NCBI GenBank assembly: GCA_949284445.1
Contig: CASDVP010000003.1
Location: forward strand, 62,001-126,000
Direction: 5' to 3'
DNA from: an uncultured Bacillota bacterium
GTDB taxonomy: Bacteria > Bacillota_I > Bacilli_A > RFN20 > CAG-288
DNA length: 64,000 nt
The position numbers and the translations under genes are program-made. The notes beneath the pieces are model-generated. The model ran no database searches. It was not told where the DNA came from and saw nothing but the letters and a program-made list of their open reading frames with translations. Shown here piece by piece: positions 1 to 9,229 of the stretch; position 1 is the first letter of the stretch, and each line of letters begins with the position of its first letter.

Positions 1-1788
1 TCTCTACCAGAAACTCATTATCAACCTGGTGAAACTTTCTCATCAGAGGGTTTGAGCTTAATTTTAGTCACCACTTTCAGAACGATCAATGATGGTCAAA
101 AAAAAGTTAGCACTGTTTTAACCGATTATGAATTGACTATCGATTCTGAAGAAGCAGACGGTTATAAATTGCCGATGGATACCTGCAGAATCCCAGTCAC
201 TATCACAGCTACTGATTATGATGGCGACGAAATAGAAGCCACTTTCGGAGTTTTTGTTTTAAGACAAGAAGTCGATGGTCCTACTATCTATAAAGATGAC
301 ACCATTCAATTAGCCGATGACAACAATTCCTTAACAGTTTCTATCAACGGATTTAAAGATACAAGCGCAAGTGATAAAGGTTATTATTCACCAGAAGAAG
401 TCGAATTAGGTTCAACTTTTTACGATTATTCAAAGCACAGCTATGACAACTGGAAATATGCACCTAGCTATTCTGATGAAGGAACACAACAAACACCTCT
501 TTTAGTCGTTCCTGTGATCGTTCCTGGTTATGAAACCATGGCAACTGATAATAATTGGGATATCATTAAAAAAGTCTTTTTCGGCGATTCTGCTGATATG
601 AAATTTGAATCACTGCATTCTTATTACTACAAATCAAGCAATGGAAAATTAGATATCACTGGTACTATCACCGACTTCTATTATGCGGATGATGAATCTT
701 CTTTCTTTCACTCTAGCACTATCAAAGAAACTCAAATCGCTACACTAGCACAAGAATGTGCTGATTGGGCAAAAGACATCTACGATCTAAATCTTCAAGA
801 TTATGATTCAGATAAAGATGGTCTCATCGACGCTATGTGGCTTGTTTATATCGGTCCTAAGAGCAGCAATTACAACGCATATTGGGCTTTTTCATCGACA
901 ACGATGGCACAAGGAGATATCAACAATCCTAAAGTCAATAACTACGGTTGGTGCGGTTTCGACTTCTTGACTACACACAGTGAACAATTTGCAAACGAAG
1001 ATTCTCACGTCGTCATTCATGAAACCGGTCATATGTTAGGTTTGAATGACTATTATTCTTACTCATATTCCAGTTATGGACCTCTTGGACGAATCGATAT
1101 GATGGATAATAATGTCGGTGATCAAAACGGATATTCTAAGATGATGTTAGGATGGACAAAGCCATATATCGCTTATGGTAATTGTGAAATAACCATTCCT
1201 ACTTCATTACATGAAAATGCTGTGATCGTCATACCATATGATGGTAAAACATATGAACAGAATAAAGATGGCAAATATATCTTCAATCCATTTGATGAAT
1301 ATCTTTTATTAGAATTTTATGTCCCTGATGATCTCAATGAATTAGATTATGATTATTATGATGTGAAAACCATTAAAGATTTTGGCTTAAGGGTCTATCA
1401 CGTAGATAATCGATTAGCCCATCAAAAAAATGGCAAATGGTCATTCTATGAAAATCCTGATGATGGCATCACCGATGTGAGTGGAAATCGTAACACTATC
1501 ATTTCAAACACTGAAACCAATTCAGGTGATGCTTATGGCTATGGTGAATCATATTATACCGGTATACCAGAAAGCGCAAATCGCTTTGATGAAATCAGAT
1601 GGATCACTCAAAACAACACTTATCTCAATCAATACTATGATATAAATAGGAATCCTGATATCTTGTTTAAAACTGGTGATAATTTCACTTTAAATACCTA
1701 TCGTTCGCAATTCAATAATGACGGTTTTAATTGCGGAAAAGAATTCACATCCAGCTTCACTGTAAAAGAGATCAAATATCAAGCTTGA
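1..1788 (+). CDS. Secreted M6-type zinc metalloprotease (5' end outside window)
   Basis: The reading frame is open from base 1 to the TGA at 1786-1788, so the gene starts left of the window; the TTG at 52 has no ribosome binding site and is probably an internal codon. The first ~85 residues look like a bacterial Ig-like beta domain. The peptidase domain follows, with the zinc site HETGH at 1018-1032 and a downstream Gly/Asp-containing segment, as in the M6 (immune inhibitor A-like) family. Signal peptide and any anchor must lie in the missing part; no C-terminal membrane helix or sortase motif is visible. Expected role: extracellular protein degradation. The family call rests on the HExxH context and the large Tyr/Asp-rich secreted body and is fairly secure; substrate is unknown. 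Confidence 0.8.
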   Translation, partial: SLPETHYQPGETFSSEGLSLILVTTFRTINDGQKKVSTVLTDYELTIDSEEADGYKLPMDTCRIPVTITATDYDGDEIEATFGVFVLRQEVDGPTIYKDDTIQLADDNNSLTVSINGFKDTSASDKGYYSPEEVELGSTFYDYSKHSYDNWKYAPSYSDEGTQQTPLLVVPVIVPGYETMATDNNWDIIKKVFFGDSADMKFESLHSYYYKSSNGKLDITGTITDFYYADDESSFFHSSTIKETQIATLAQECADWAKDIYDLNLQDYDSDKDGLIDAMWLVYIGPKSSNYNAYWAFSSTTMAQGDINNPKVNNYGWCGFDFLTTHSEQFANEDSHVVIHETGHMLGLNDYYSYSYSSYGPLGRIDMMDNNVGDQNGYSKMMLGWTKPYIAYGNCEITIPTSLHENAVIVIPYDGKTYEQNKDGKYIFNPFDEYLLLEFYVPDDLNELDYDYYDVKTIKDFGLRVYHVDNRLAHQKNGKWSFYENPDDGITDVSGNRNTIISNTETNSGDAYGYGESYYTGIPESANRFDEIRWITQNNTYLNQYYDINRNPDILFKTGDNFTLNTYRSQFNNDGFNCGKEFTSSFTVKEIKYQA

Positions 1789-1837
1789 TTTACTCATTCA
1801 TTAAATAAAAACTATAATATTTAAGAGGTGATTTAAA

Positions 1838-3037
1838 ATGTATTGTACACGTAAAATACTTGATGATTTGTTCTATGTCGGTGCTAGTGATAAGAGACTT
1901 GAAAGATTTGAAAATCTTTTTCCTATTCAAGATGGTGTTTCATATAACTCTTATCTGTTCACAGATGAAAAGACTTGCTTGATGGATACTGTTGATACAT
2001 CAGTATCCCGTCAATTCTTAGAAAATGTTGAACATGTCTTGGCTGGTAGAAAACTAGATTACTTAGTCGTTCAACACATGGAGCCCGATCATTGTGCGAA
2101 TATAGAAGAAATACTTATCAGACATCCTGAAACTATGATCGTCGGCAATAGTAAAACATTTGCTTTCATCAAACAATTCTATCCAAATTTAAATTTAGAA
2201 GAAAAAACAGTGGTAGTCAAAGAAGGTGATACCTTAAATCTAGGTAAACATGTTTTAAAATTCGCCTTCACACCTATGGTTCACTGGCCGGAAGTCATGA
2301 TGTCTTTTGATATCAATTATGGTTTGCTCTTCTCTGCAGATGCCTTCGGTGCCTTCAAAGCCTTGGACGGAAATCTCTATGCAGACCAAGTCAACTTTGA
2401 TCGTGACTTTTTAGATGAAGCGAGAAGATATTACACAAACATCGTTGGAAAATATGGGCTTCAAGTCCAAATGGCATTTAAAAAATTAGCTGGGCTTGAT
2501 ATAAAAATGATCTTACCTTTACACGGCCTTATTTTTAGAAAAGATATTCCATATATTTTAGATAAATACCAACATTGGTCTACTTATACTCCAGAAGCCA
2601 AAGAAGTCATCATCGTTTATGGTTCCATGTATGGGAATACTGAAAATGCGGCTTTCATCTTAGCTAATAAGCTTTCTGAAATCGGAGTGAACAATATCCG
2701 TGTCTATGACGCTTCTAAAACCACACCTTCTATGCTGGTTTCAGAAGCTTTCAGAGTCTCCAATATCGTCTTAGTCACACCCACTTATAACAATACGATA
2801 TATCCTGCCATTGAAACTTTCATCGATGATTTCTTACGCATGAATCTGCAGAATAGAACTCTTACTTTGATCCAAAACGGAACCTGGGCTCCACAAGCCA
2901 ATAATCTGATCAAAAATAAACTTAGCAAAGCTAAATTCAGTTATACACCTACTGAAATGACCATCACTTCTAGCGTCGATGAAAGAACCATTTCACAGCT
3001 AGAACAAGTCGCTCAAGAAATAAAAGCAACTTTTTAG
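1838..3037 (+). CDS. fprA: Flavodiiron protein (A-type flavoprotein, O2/NO reductase)
   Basis: A 399-residue flavodiiron protein of usual length. The N-terminal metallo-beta-lactamase-like half holds the di-iron ligand set: H80, E82, D84 (HxExDH), H149, D168 and H229. The C-terminal flavodoxin domain begins near residue 255 with the FMN loop YGSMYGNTEN. The enzyme reduces O2 to water (or NO to N2O) in the cytoplasm of anaerobes, taking electrons from rubredoxin or a related carrier; no rubredoxin gene is adjacent. The start is fixed by the ribosome binding site AAGAGGTG just upstream. It fits with the hydrogenase operon as evidence of an oxygen-sensitive metabolism. All ligands are present, so activity is expected. 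The choice of O2 versus NO cannot be read from sequence. Confidence 0.93.
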   Translation: MYCTRKILDDLFYVGASDKRLERFENLFPIQDGVSYNSYLFTDEKTCLMDTVDTSVSRQFLENVEHVLAGRKLDYLVVQHMEPDHCANIEEILIRHPETMIVGNSKTFAFIKQFYPNLNLEEKTVVVKEGDTLNLGKHVLKFAFTPMVHWPEVMMSFDINYGLLFSADAFGAFKALDGNLYADQVNFDRDFLDEARRYYTNIVGKYGLQVQMAFKKLAGLDIKMILPLHGLIFRKDIPYILDKYQHWSTYTPEAKEVIIVYGSMYGNTENAAFILANKLSEIGVNNIRVYDASKTTPSMLVSEAFRVSNIVLVTPTYNNTIYPAIETFIDDFLRMNLQNRTLTLIQNGTWAPQANNLIKNKLSKAKFSYTPTEMTITSSVDERTISQLEQVAQEIKATF

Positions 3038-3109
3038 AAATAAAATAATAATTTTTTCTTCTTTTATCCCATGTTTTAGCTTATACTTTTAATGCTAGGA
3101 AATTAAAAA

Positions 3110-3910
3110 ATGCTTTTTTATAATATTTTGACACAGGCTGAAACAAAAAGCTCAACAATCGAAAATATCATCAACAATTTTCACACTCCAACTTATGTCA
3201 TTGATTTTGCTGTTTCAATCTTATTTCTAGTTCTGATCACTGCTTTTACTGCATATAAAATCAAGAGAATTGCTACTACCATTTTTTATATCGCTTTTGA
3301 TTTGATTTTTTTAGTCGCAATGATCTTCGATTTATCAATGCTATCCTTCTTAGCGGCGATAATCATTATCGGTGGAACGATCGTCTTCATGTTTATCAAT
3401 TCCGGTATCATTCGTTCTTATGTCGCTATTCCTCTTAAAAAAAGTAAGATTAAACCTGCTAAAACATATGATAAAGAAAAAGTCATTCAGAATATTCTCA
3501 CTGCTGTCAACTGGCTCAGTGCCAATAAAGTTGGTGCATTGATAACCTTTGAAAGAAGCACTCCTTTAACTGATTTCATCAAGAATGGAACAATTATCAA
3601 CTGCCCAGTGACACCCGAGATAATAGAAACGATTTTTTATGAAGGAACCAGACTACACGATGGAGCTATTGTCATCAAAGACGACTTGATAGTAGCTGCT
3701 GCCGTTTATTATCCTCCTTCAACTAAAGAGATCGTCGGTAAATTCGGTGCTAGACATAGAGCTGCTTTAGGTATTTCTGAAATCACAGATGCTATCACAA
3801 TCGTCGTTTCTGAAGAAACCGGTAGAATCTCCATAACTCATGGTGGGTTGATAGATAATATCAAAGGCGATGAATTCGAAAAGATCTTCCGAAATCAAAT
3901 CGCTGACTAA
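3110..3910 (+). CDS. cdaA: Diadenylate cyclase CdaA (c-di-AMP synthase)
   Basis: A 266-residue CdaA/DacA protein. Three membrane helices lie at about residues 32-49, 56-73 and 78-98, then a DisA_N catalytic domain with the DGA motif at 184-186 and RHR at 215-217. It condenses two ATP into c-di-AMP, the signal that governs potassium, osmolyte and wall homeostasis in Firmicutes. In most Firmicutes cdaA is followed by cdaR (YbbR repeats) and glmM; here a terminator follows and the next gene is deoD, so the partner is absent or elsewhere. The usual GTRHR reads GARHR here, a small change near the active site. Start: AGGA at 3097-3100 with a TATACT box at 3082-3087. Confidence 0.92.
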   Translation: MLFYNILTQAETKSSTIENIINNFHTPTYVIDFAVSILFLVLITAFTAYKIKRIATTIFYIAFDLIFLVAMIFDLSMLSFLAAIIIIGGTIVFMFINSGIIRSYVAIPLKKSKIKPAKTYDKEKVIQNILTAVNWLSANKVGALITFERSTPLTDFIKNGTIINCPVTPEIIETIFYEGTRLHDGAIVIKDDLIVAAAVYYPPSTKEIVGKFGARHRAALGISEITDAITIVVSEETGRISITHGGLIDNIKGDEFEKIFRNQIAD

Positions 3911-3996
3911 CGACTTAAAGTTATATAATTTTACACTATAAGACGTATCAAAAAACTTCATTACTACAAAACATTTACCATAAAAAATAACCGTTT

Positions 3997-4023
3997 ATGA
4001 GGACTAACACTCCTCATTTTTTT
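3997..4023 (+). terminator. Intrinsic terminator after cdaA
   Basis: Perfect 7-bp stem ATGAGGA/TCCTCAT with a 7-base loop, followed by a run of seven T. It closes the cdaA transcript 87 bases after the stop codon. The rest of the 228-base gap to deoD holds only the likely deoD promoter (TATGAT at 4103-4108). Confidence 0.85.
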
Positions 4024-4138
4024 AATCATCATCAAAGAAATACTAATCCTACTATGCTGTTTCGTTAATGCTTACTGATTTTAGACCTCATATTTACAAA
4101 ATTATGATAAAATTATTAATAATTTTAGGAGGTGCAAA

Positions 4139-4849
4139 ATGTCAACACCACATAATGAAGCAAAAGTAGGTGAGATCGCTAAAACAGTTTTGATGCCAGG
4201 AGATCCATTAAGAGCTAAATTTATCGCTGATAATTTTTTGACTGATGTAAAACAATTCAACAGCGTAAGAAATATGTTAGGATTCACTGGCTATTATAAT
4301 GGAAAACGAGTATCAGTCATGGGATCTGGTATGGGTATTCCATCTATCGGCATTTACTCTTATGAACTCTATCATCATTATGATGTCGACAGAATCATTC
4401 GTGTTGGAACAGCTGGTGCTATTCAACCTGATTTAAATCTTTTCGATATCGTCATCGCAAACGGTGCTTCTACAAATTCTAATTGGGCTAGCCAATATGA
4501 TTTACCAAAAGGTACATTAAGTGCAACTGCTAGTTATGATGCTTTAGAAGCAGCTGTTAATTCTGCTAAGAAACATCAATTCAAATATCGTGTCGGACAA
4601 GTCTTTTCTTCAGATAATTTCTATAACGATCCAGAATCTGTATGGTCTCGTTGGGCTAAGATGGGTATCACCTGCTGTGAGATGGAAGCTTACGGCTTAT
4701 ATTGCACTGCTTTAGAAGCACATAAAGAAGCCTTAGCTATTGTCACCATCTCTGATTCAATGATCACTCATCAAGAAACCACTAGTGAAGAAAGAGTCAA
4801 ATCTTTCACCAACATGATGAAAGTAGCTTTAGATTGCATTAAAGAATGA
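4139..4849 (+). CDS. deoD: Purine-nucleoside phosphorylase DeoD
   Basis: A 236-residue, trimeric-disc-type purine nucleoside phosphorylase of normal length. The N-terminus (STPHNEAK..G.IA..VLMPGDPLRAK) with the phosphate-binding GDPLRAK segment, the central RVGTAGA and the late EMEAYGLY purine-site segment are typical of DeoD. It splits purine (deoxy)nucleosides with phosphate into base and (deoxy)ribose-1-phosphate in the cytoplasm, for salvage. The start is set by a perfect AGGAGGTG at 4127-4134. Its TGA overlaps the next ATG in ATGA, so the following three genes are translationally coupled to it. A TATGAT -10 box lies at 4103-4108 with a weak TTTAGA 17 bases upstream. Confidence 0.95.
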   Translation: MSTPHNEAKVGEIAKTVLMPGDPLRAKFIADNFLTDVKQFNSVRNMLGFTGYYNGKRVSVMGSGMGIPSIGIYSYELYHHYDVDRIIRVGTAGAIQPDLNLFDIVIANGASTNSNWASQYDLPKGTLSATASYDALEAAVNSAKKHQFKYRVGQVFSSDNFYNDPESVWSRWAKMGITCCEMEAYGLYCTALEAHKEALAIVTISDSMITHQETTSEERVKSFTNMMKVALDCIKE

Positions 4850-5523
4850 TCACTACTATTATTGTTATTATTTTTATCGTATTAATATTTTTCCTTCTTT
4901 TATTCGCTTTATTCTATCCAGAGATAAAGCGAACATTAGAGAAGCATTTTTATCGAAAAAAAATCTATAAAGTTCTACACTATTATGCAGAAGAGAATGA
5001 TGAATTATTGATCAATGATATCGACTTATATCTCTCACAAGATGATGAGGATTTAAAACCGACTCACTTTGATCACATTCTCCTCACTAAGAAATATGTT
5101 TATATCTTTCTTGATTTTTACGCATATGGCGGACTTTATGGCAATTTAAACGATAATTATCTCTTTTTAAAGAACTATCACAATAAAGTTAAAAAAATCA
5201 TCAATCCGGTCTTGAACAATGAAAGCAATGTCAAGAAGCTAGAAAGTTTAGTGCAAGCTCCTAAAGATGATGACGAACCGAGTTGCTTTGTTTCTGTCGT
5301 TTGTTATAACAACTCCTTAGTCGTCTCTGATTCCTTGAAGAAAAATCAATTTTCTTCTGTTTTCATACCATATAAAAATCTTGCTAAAGAAATCAAAGTT
5401 ATCGAACAAGATGATGTTCCGCTCATCCCAGAATCACTCACTGAAGCTTTAGTCAACAATATCAAAAAACGTTCTGATGACATCAAGGAGGATATTAAAA
5501 ATAAGAAAAAGAGGCTAAGATGA
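4846..5523 (+). CDS. Membrane-anchored hypothetical protein, possibly NERD-like
   Basis: I do not firmly recognise this 225-residue protein. It has one N-terminal membrane helix (about residues 3-25, isoleucine-rich), a short basic stretch, then a soluble cytoplasmic part ending in a highly charged Lys/Asp/Glu tail. The central segment with DHILLTKKYVYIFLDF followed by a small GG.Y.GNLN stretch resembles the opening of NERD nuclease-related domains, but I cannot identify a catalytic set, so this is only a hint. It overlaps deoD by ATGA upstream and copA by ATGA downstream, so it is translated as part of a four-gene unit. Function unknown. Confidence 0.6.
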   Translation: MITTIIVIIFIVLIFFLLLFALFYPEIKRTLEKHFYRKKIYKVLHYYAEENDELLINDIDLYLSQDDEDLKPTHFDHILLTKKYVYIFLDFYAYGGLYGNLNDNYLFLKNYHNKVKKIINPVLNNESNVKKLESLVQAPKDDDEPSCFVSVVCYNNSLVVSDSLKKNQFSSVFIPYKNLAKEIKVIEQDDVPLIPESLTEALVNNIKKRSDDIKEDIKNKKKRLR

Positions 5524-7706
5524 AAAAACTCACTCTCTCTGTCAAAGGGATGTATTGTTCCCATTGCTCCAAAGCCGTAGAAAATGCATTGAACAAAGCT
5601 GGTGTTATGTCAAATGTGAATCTCTCAAATAACACTGTCACTTTCACATATGATGATACTAAGATCAGTTTAGACTATTTGAAAAGATTGGTGAAAAGAG
5701 CTGGTTATGAACTGGTCATAGATGAAAAAAAGCATTTTGATTTTAATATAGTATTGCTTCCGATATCAGTCATCCTCTTAGTCTTATGTTTATTAGGAAT
5801 GATTCACCATTTAGGTGTTCATAACTCATTTTTCTTCTTTTTAGGTAACGATATCACGTTCTTAGTCGAAGCCAGTATCGCCTTAGTTGTATTAGGAACA
5901 CCTTTTATCATCCGTGCGATAAAAGGTATCCGATATAAGAATATCGGTATGGACTTTCTTATCGCTTTCTCTTCTTTAGTGTCCTATGCCTTATCCTTAT
6001 ATATATTTATTAAAAATATTCAAAACGGAATCGCTTTAACTGATTCTCACGTCATGTCTAATCCCGACTATCAGATGGGATATTTTGATGCAACAATCAT
6101 GATTTTAAGCATCATCACTTTCGGACATAAGATCATTGATTCCATCAAATTAAAAGCTGATAAGAATTATAAAAAAGCTGTTTTAGAACCGCCTAAATTT
6201 GCAAGATTGAATGATGATCCTGATAACAAAATCGACGTTGATGAGATTGAAGTCGATGACGAAATATTAGTCTTAGCTGGTGAACAGATACCTGTTGATG
6301 GTGTAGTCATCTCTGGTAAGGGTTCAGTCGATGAAAGTTCGCTTAATGGGGAAAGCCGCCCTCGCATCGTCTTAAAAGACAGCAAAGTGATGGGGTCCAC
6401 TCTTTTATTAAAAGGCCCAGTGGTGATGAGAGCTAGTAAAATCGCCTTAGATTCTCTTTACTCTTCGATCATCAATGAAAGTTATGCTCTCGATCATCAA
6501 AAAGGTAAACTCAGTCGTCTATCCGATATCATAGCTTCTATCTTTACTCCAGCGATCGTCTTATTAGCTATCATCTCATTCTTCATCTGTGCTTATGGTA
6601 TGGGATTGAGTTATGAAGAAGCGATTGTGAGAGCTGTCTCGGTTCTTTCAGTCAGCTGTCCATGCGCATTCGGGCTTGCTGTTCCTATCGCTACTCTATC
6701 AGGTTATGATTTAGCTTTAAAAAATGGAGTGTTATTTAAAACCGGAGATACTTTTGAAAAAATCAAAAGCATCAAAGCTGTCGTTTTTGACAAAACTGGA
6801 ACATTATCATTAGGAAAATTGAAAGTAGAAGCTAAGATCTGCCCAGACGAATATGGCTCGATAATAAAAAGCATGGAACAGAAGTCTTTGCATCCTTTAG
6901 CGATAGCTTTGGTTGAAGATTTAAGTTCATATGAAAGCTTAAATGACATCGAAGTCGAAGAGATCCCTGGTGTCGGTCTAAAATATAAAGAATTCTTACT
7001 AGGTAGTGAAAAGACTATTCAAAACAAAGAAATATCTGATGAATCCAAAGAATTCGTGAAGAAATATTCGAATTCTTCACTCATTTTCTTCAGTGATAAC
7101 AGAAAAGTATTATCTGTGTTTTCGCTTGAAGATGAATTGGTTCCTGATGCTAAAAAGACCATCAGCAAACTTCAAGATGATGAAATAAAATGCTACATGT
7201 TAACCGGTGATCGCAAAGACTATGCTTATAAAATAGCAAACGAATTAAACATCTCTGCTTCGCAAGTGTATTATGAAGCTGATCCGAGTAAAAAAGCTGA
7301 TATCTTAAGAGAGATCAGAAAAGAGAACGGTGTCATCTGCTATGTCGGCGATGGTATCAATGATACGCTCGCCCTCAAAGAAAGCGATTTGTCATTCGCA
7401 TCTTATAAAGCCAGTGAAGTCGCTTGTTCAAGCGCAGACGCTTTACTGATGAAACCAGAATTATATGTTTTATATTATGCGTTAAAAATATCAAAAAAGA
7501 CTTATATAAACATCATCGAAAATTTTATCTGGGCAATCCTTTATAATATTACTATGATACCTTTAGCTATTTTAGGTATCATTGAACCAGCACTATGTGC
7601 TGCTCTCATGATCGTTTCTAATTTGACATTGACGATTAACAGCTTAAGGTTACGTCTATATAAACCCATGAAGGAGGAAAAGAATCATGGCCATGATCAA
7701 AGTTGA
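5520..7706 (+). CDS. copA: Copper-type heavy-metal P1B ATPase
   Basis: A 728-residue metal-exporting P-type ATPase. An N-terminal HMA domain carries C13-x-x-C16; membrane helices precede an actuator domain; the transport site is C380-P-C382; the phosphorylation motif DKTGT has D424; an HP motif (SLHPLA), GDGIND hinge, and late-helix YN and MxxS features follow. The CPC site plus YN places it with Cu(I) exporters. The actuator loop reads NGES (276-279) instead of the near-universal TGES, though the catalytic Glu remains. It is coupled to the preceding gene by ATGA and to the CopZ-like gene by a 20-base overlap. Expected role: copper efflux at the membrane. No CopY/CsoR regulator is nearby. Confidence 0.9.
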   Translation: MKKLTLSVKGMYCSHCSKAVENALNKAGVMSNVNLSNNTVTFTYDDTKISLDYLKRLVKRAGYELVIDEKKHFDFNIVLLPISVILLVLCLLGMIHHLGVHNSFFFFLGNDITFLVEASIALVVLGTPFIIRAIKGIRYKNIGMDFLIAFSSLVSYALSLYIFIKNIQNGIALTDSHVMSNPDYQMGYFDATIMILSIITFGHKIIDSIKLKADKNYKKAVLEPPKFARLNDDPDNKIDVDEIEVDDEILVLAGEQIPVDGVVISGKGSVDESSLNGESRPRIVLKDSKVMGSTLLLKGPVVMRASKIALDSLYSSIINESYALDHQKGKLSRLSDIIASIFTPAIVLLAIISFFICAYGMGLSYEEAIVRAVSVLSVSCPCAFGLAVPIATLSGYDLALKNGVLFKTGDTFEKIKSIKAVVFDKTGTLSLGKLKVEAKICPDEYGSIIKSMEQKSLHPLAIALVEDLSSYESLNDIEVEEIPGVGLKYKEFLLGSEKTIQNKEISDESKEFVKKYSNSSLIFFSDNRKVLSVFSLEDELVPDAKKTISKLQDDEIKCYMLTGDRKDYAYKIANELNISASQVYYEADPSKKADILREIRKENGVICYVGDGINDTLALKESDLSFASYKASEVACSSADALLMKPELYVLYYALKISKKTYINIIENFIWAILYNITMIPLAILGIIEPALCAALMIVSNLTLTINSLRLRLYKPMKEEKNHGHDQS

Positions 7707-7875
7707 TGATATGCACTGCATTCATTGTAAGATGACTATCGAAAAAGCTTTGAAAAGAAAACGCATCAATGCCGAAGTTGACTTAGAAAATAAACAGGTC
7801 AAGCTCGCTGATGAAGCTGATAAAGATAAAGCTTTACAAGCCATCAAAGATTGCGGTTTTAACCCGACTATTTAA
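7687..7875 (+). CDS. copZ: CopZ-like copper chaperone (single HMA domain)
   Basis: A 62-residue HMA domain with the metal motif MHCIHC, i.e. two cysteines in CxxC spacing near the N-terminus. Such proteins carry Cu(I) in the cytoplasm and deliver it to the P-ATPase encoded just upstream. AAGGAGG at 7671-7677 sits 9 bases before the ATG at 7687; an in-frame ATG at 7693 is a weaker alternative. The gene starts inside the end of the ATPase gene, so the two are coupled. The HMA of the ATPase and this protein both have an unusual His-rich CxHC type of motif (CSHC, CIHC), consistent with a matched pair. Confidence 0.88.
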   Translation: MAMIKVDDMHCIHCKMTIEKALKRKRINAEVDLENKQVKLADEADKDKALQAIKDCGFNPTI

Positions 7876-7906
7876 TATGGCTTTTTGTTATCAATAGCTA
7901 TTATCA

Positions 7907-7932
7907 GTCTTCAATAATGAAGTCTAGTTTTT
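7907..7932 (+). terminator. Probable weak terminator after copZ
   Basis: A short imperfect hairpin (core CTTCA/TGAAG, loop ATAA, one mismatch then AG/CT) is followed a few bases later by six T. It lies 32 bases after copZ and ahead of a TATAAT box at 7936-7941, so it probably separates the deoD-copZ unit from the next one. Confidence 0.45.
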
Positions 7933-7950
7933 GATATAATATTAAAATAA

Positions 7951-7982
7951 TGAAAGTGATATATAATGAAAGTGATATATAG
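7951..7982 (+). repeat. Exact 16-bp tandem duplication in a 5' leader
   Basis: Two adjacent identical copies of ATGAAAGTGATATATA (7951-7966 and 7967-7982) lie just before the ribosome binding site of the gene at 7991. Each copy contains an ATG and a GTGA. Most likely a recent replication-slippage duplication in the leader between the TATAAT at 7936-7941 and the start codon. Confidence 0.8.
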
Positions 7983-7990
7983 GTGATTTA

Positions 7991-9229
7991 ATGAAGGATG
8001 TTAACTATACACAGCGCTTAAAAGCGAGAAAGAAAAGAGCACTAGGAAAAAATCTGTTTATCAATCTTTTACTCTTACTGCCTCCTTTGCTCTGCTTAGC
8101 AATTATTATTATGACGGCGCTGGTGACTTTTTCTTTGTCTCTGTTTTTGATTTATTTCATTCTGCCGATGTTCTATACAGTCGATAGAAGGCTTCGATAC
8201 GACATATCAGGTATAGGTAAGCGTAATTTTACATATGCTGATGGCTATAAAGCTTTTTTCACCTCTTCTAAAGGTGGTATTTTTGGCGTTATCATGGCTA
8301 TTTTTTCAGCTGTTGCACTGATCTTGCTCTTTTATCTTATCTTCTCTCCGACGATCGAACCTCTGATCAATTGTTTTCCAGATGCATCGGTGGTCTGGAA
8401 AGAAGCTAATAATCTGATCAATCAAGAGCAGATTGATGAAGCTATCACCTTGCTTCAAGATAACATCAGTTTTCTCATCCCACCTCTCACTATTTTCTGT
8501 GGCCTAGTCGGATTTATACCTTCCTTATATGTGATCTTCTTTGCTATCAATAACAATCTCAACAATCATTATTTAGCCACTATCGTCTTACCAGATATCG
8601 ATAAAAATATCTCTGCTTCACAAGCGAGAAATCTTTCACGTACCAGCTTCGGTGCTCTCATCAATTTGGATAGATTAAAGAATTCCTTCTTGAGCAATTG
8701 GCCGTTTTATCTGATATATTCCACTATATATGGGCTCCTTTTATACGCTTTCACATTTGTGAAAACCGATAACGTTTTCGTCATGGAAATGATCATTTTC
8801 TTAGCTCCTACTCTCTCTCTATTCTGTGGCTTCTTCATCAATTATTTCTGCCTTTTGAACGATTATGCTTACTTAGAAGAAAATCAAAATCTTGTCTTAG
8901 AAAGAATGCCGATGAACATGCGTGCTTCTATCTATCAAACATATTGCAATCCCCACTATGTACACGGTGAAGAATCTGCTAACCGCGGATGTTTTGTTCC
9001 GGCTGAAACTTATAGAGATGTTCACCCTTTCAACTCTCCTTTTTCAACATTCGCAGAGCAAACACCAACACCTTCACCAGAAAACGATACTCCTGTCACA
9101 CAAGATACCACTGCTTCTTCTGAAACGACTGACGAAGAACCTACCGGTGTCGTTATAGATCTATCAGCTGAAGTGAAGAAAACAGATACACACAAACCAA
9201 ATGATCAAGGAAAGGAAGAAGAACAATGA
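7991..9229 (+). CDS. Multi-pass membrane protein of unknown function
   Basis: A 412-residue protein I do not recognise. The N-terminus is basic, followed by two close membrane segments (about residues 20-65), further helices around 97-120, 160-190, 240-260 and 265-290, and a long hydrophilic C-terminal tail (from about 300) rich in Thr, Pro and Glu. Start: AGGTGA just before the ATG at 7991. Its stop overlaps the next start in ATGA, tying its translation to the dehydratase activase gene. The coupling suggests a shared transcript, but no residue pattern identifies it as a transporter or as part of the activase system. Confidence 0.7.
   Translation: MKDVNYTQRLKARKKRALGKNLFINLLLLLPPLLCLAIIIMTALVTFSLSLFLIYFILPMFYTVDRRLRYDISGIGKRNFTYADGYKAFFTSSKGGIFGVIMAIFSAVALILLFYLIFSPTIEPLINCFPDASVVWKEANNLINQEQIDEAITLLQDNISFLIPPLTIFCGLVGFIPSLYVIFFAINNNLNNHYLATIVLPDIDKNISASQARNLSRTSFGALINLDRLKNSFLSNWPFYLIYSTIYGLLLYAFTFVKTDNVFVMEMIIFLAPTLSLFCGFFINYFCLLNDYAYLEENQNLVLERMPMNMRASIYQTYCNPHYVHGEESANRGCFVPAETYRDVHPFNSPFSTFAEQTPTPSPENDTPVTQDTTASSETTDEEPTGVVIDLSAEVKKTDTHKPNDQGKEEEQ

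Noticed and set aside
7951-7982. Short tandem repeat as a CRISPR or integron-type array
   Set aside because: Two contiguous copies without spacers and no cas or integrase genes.
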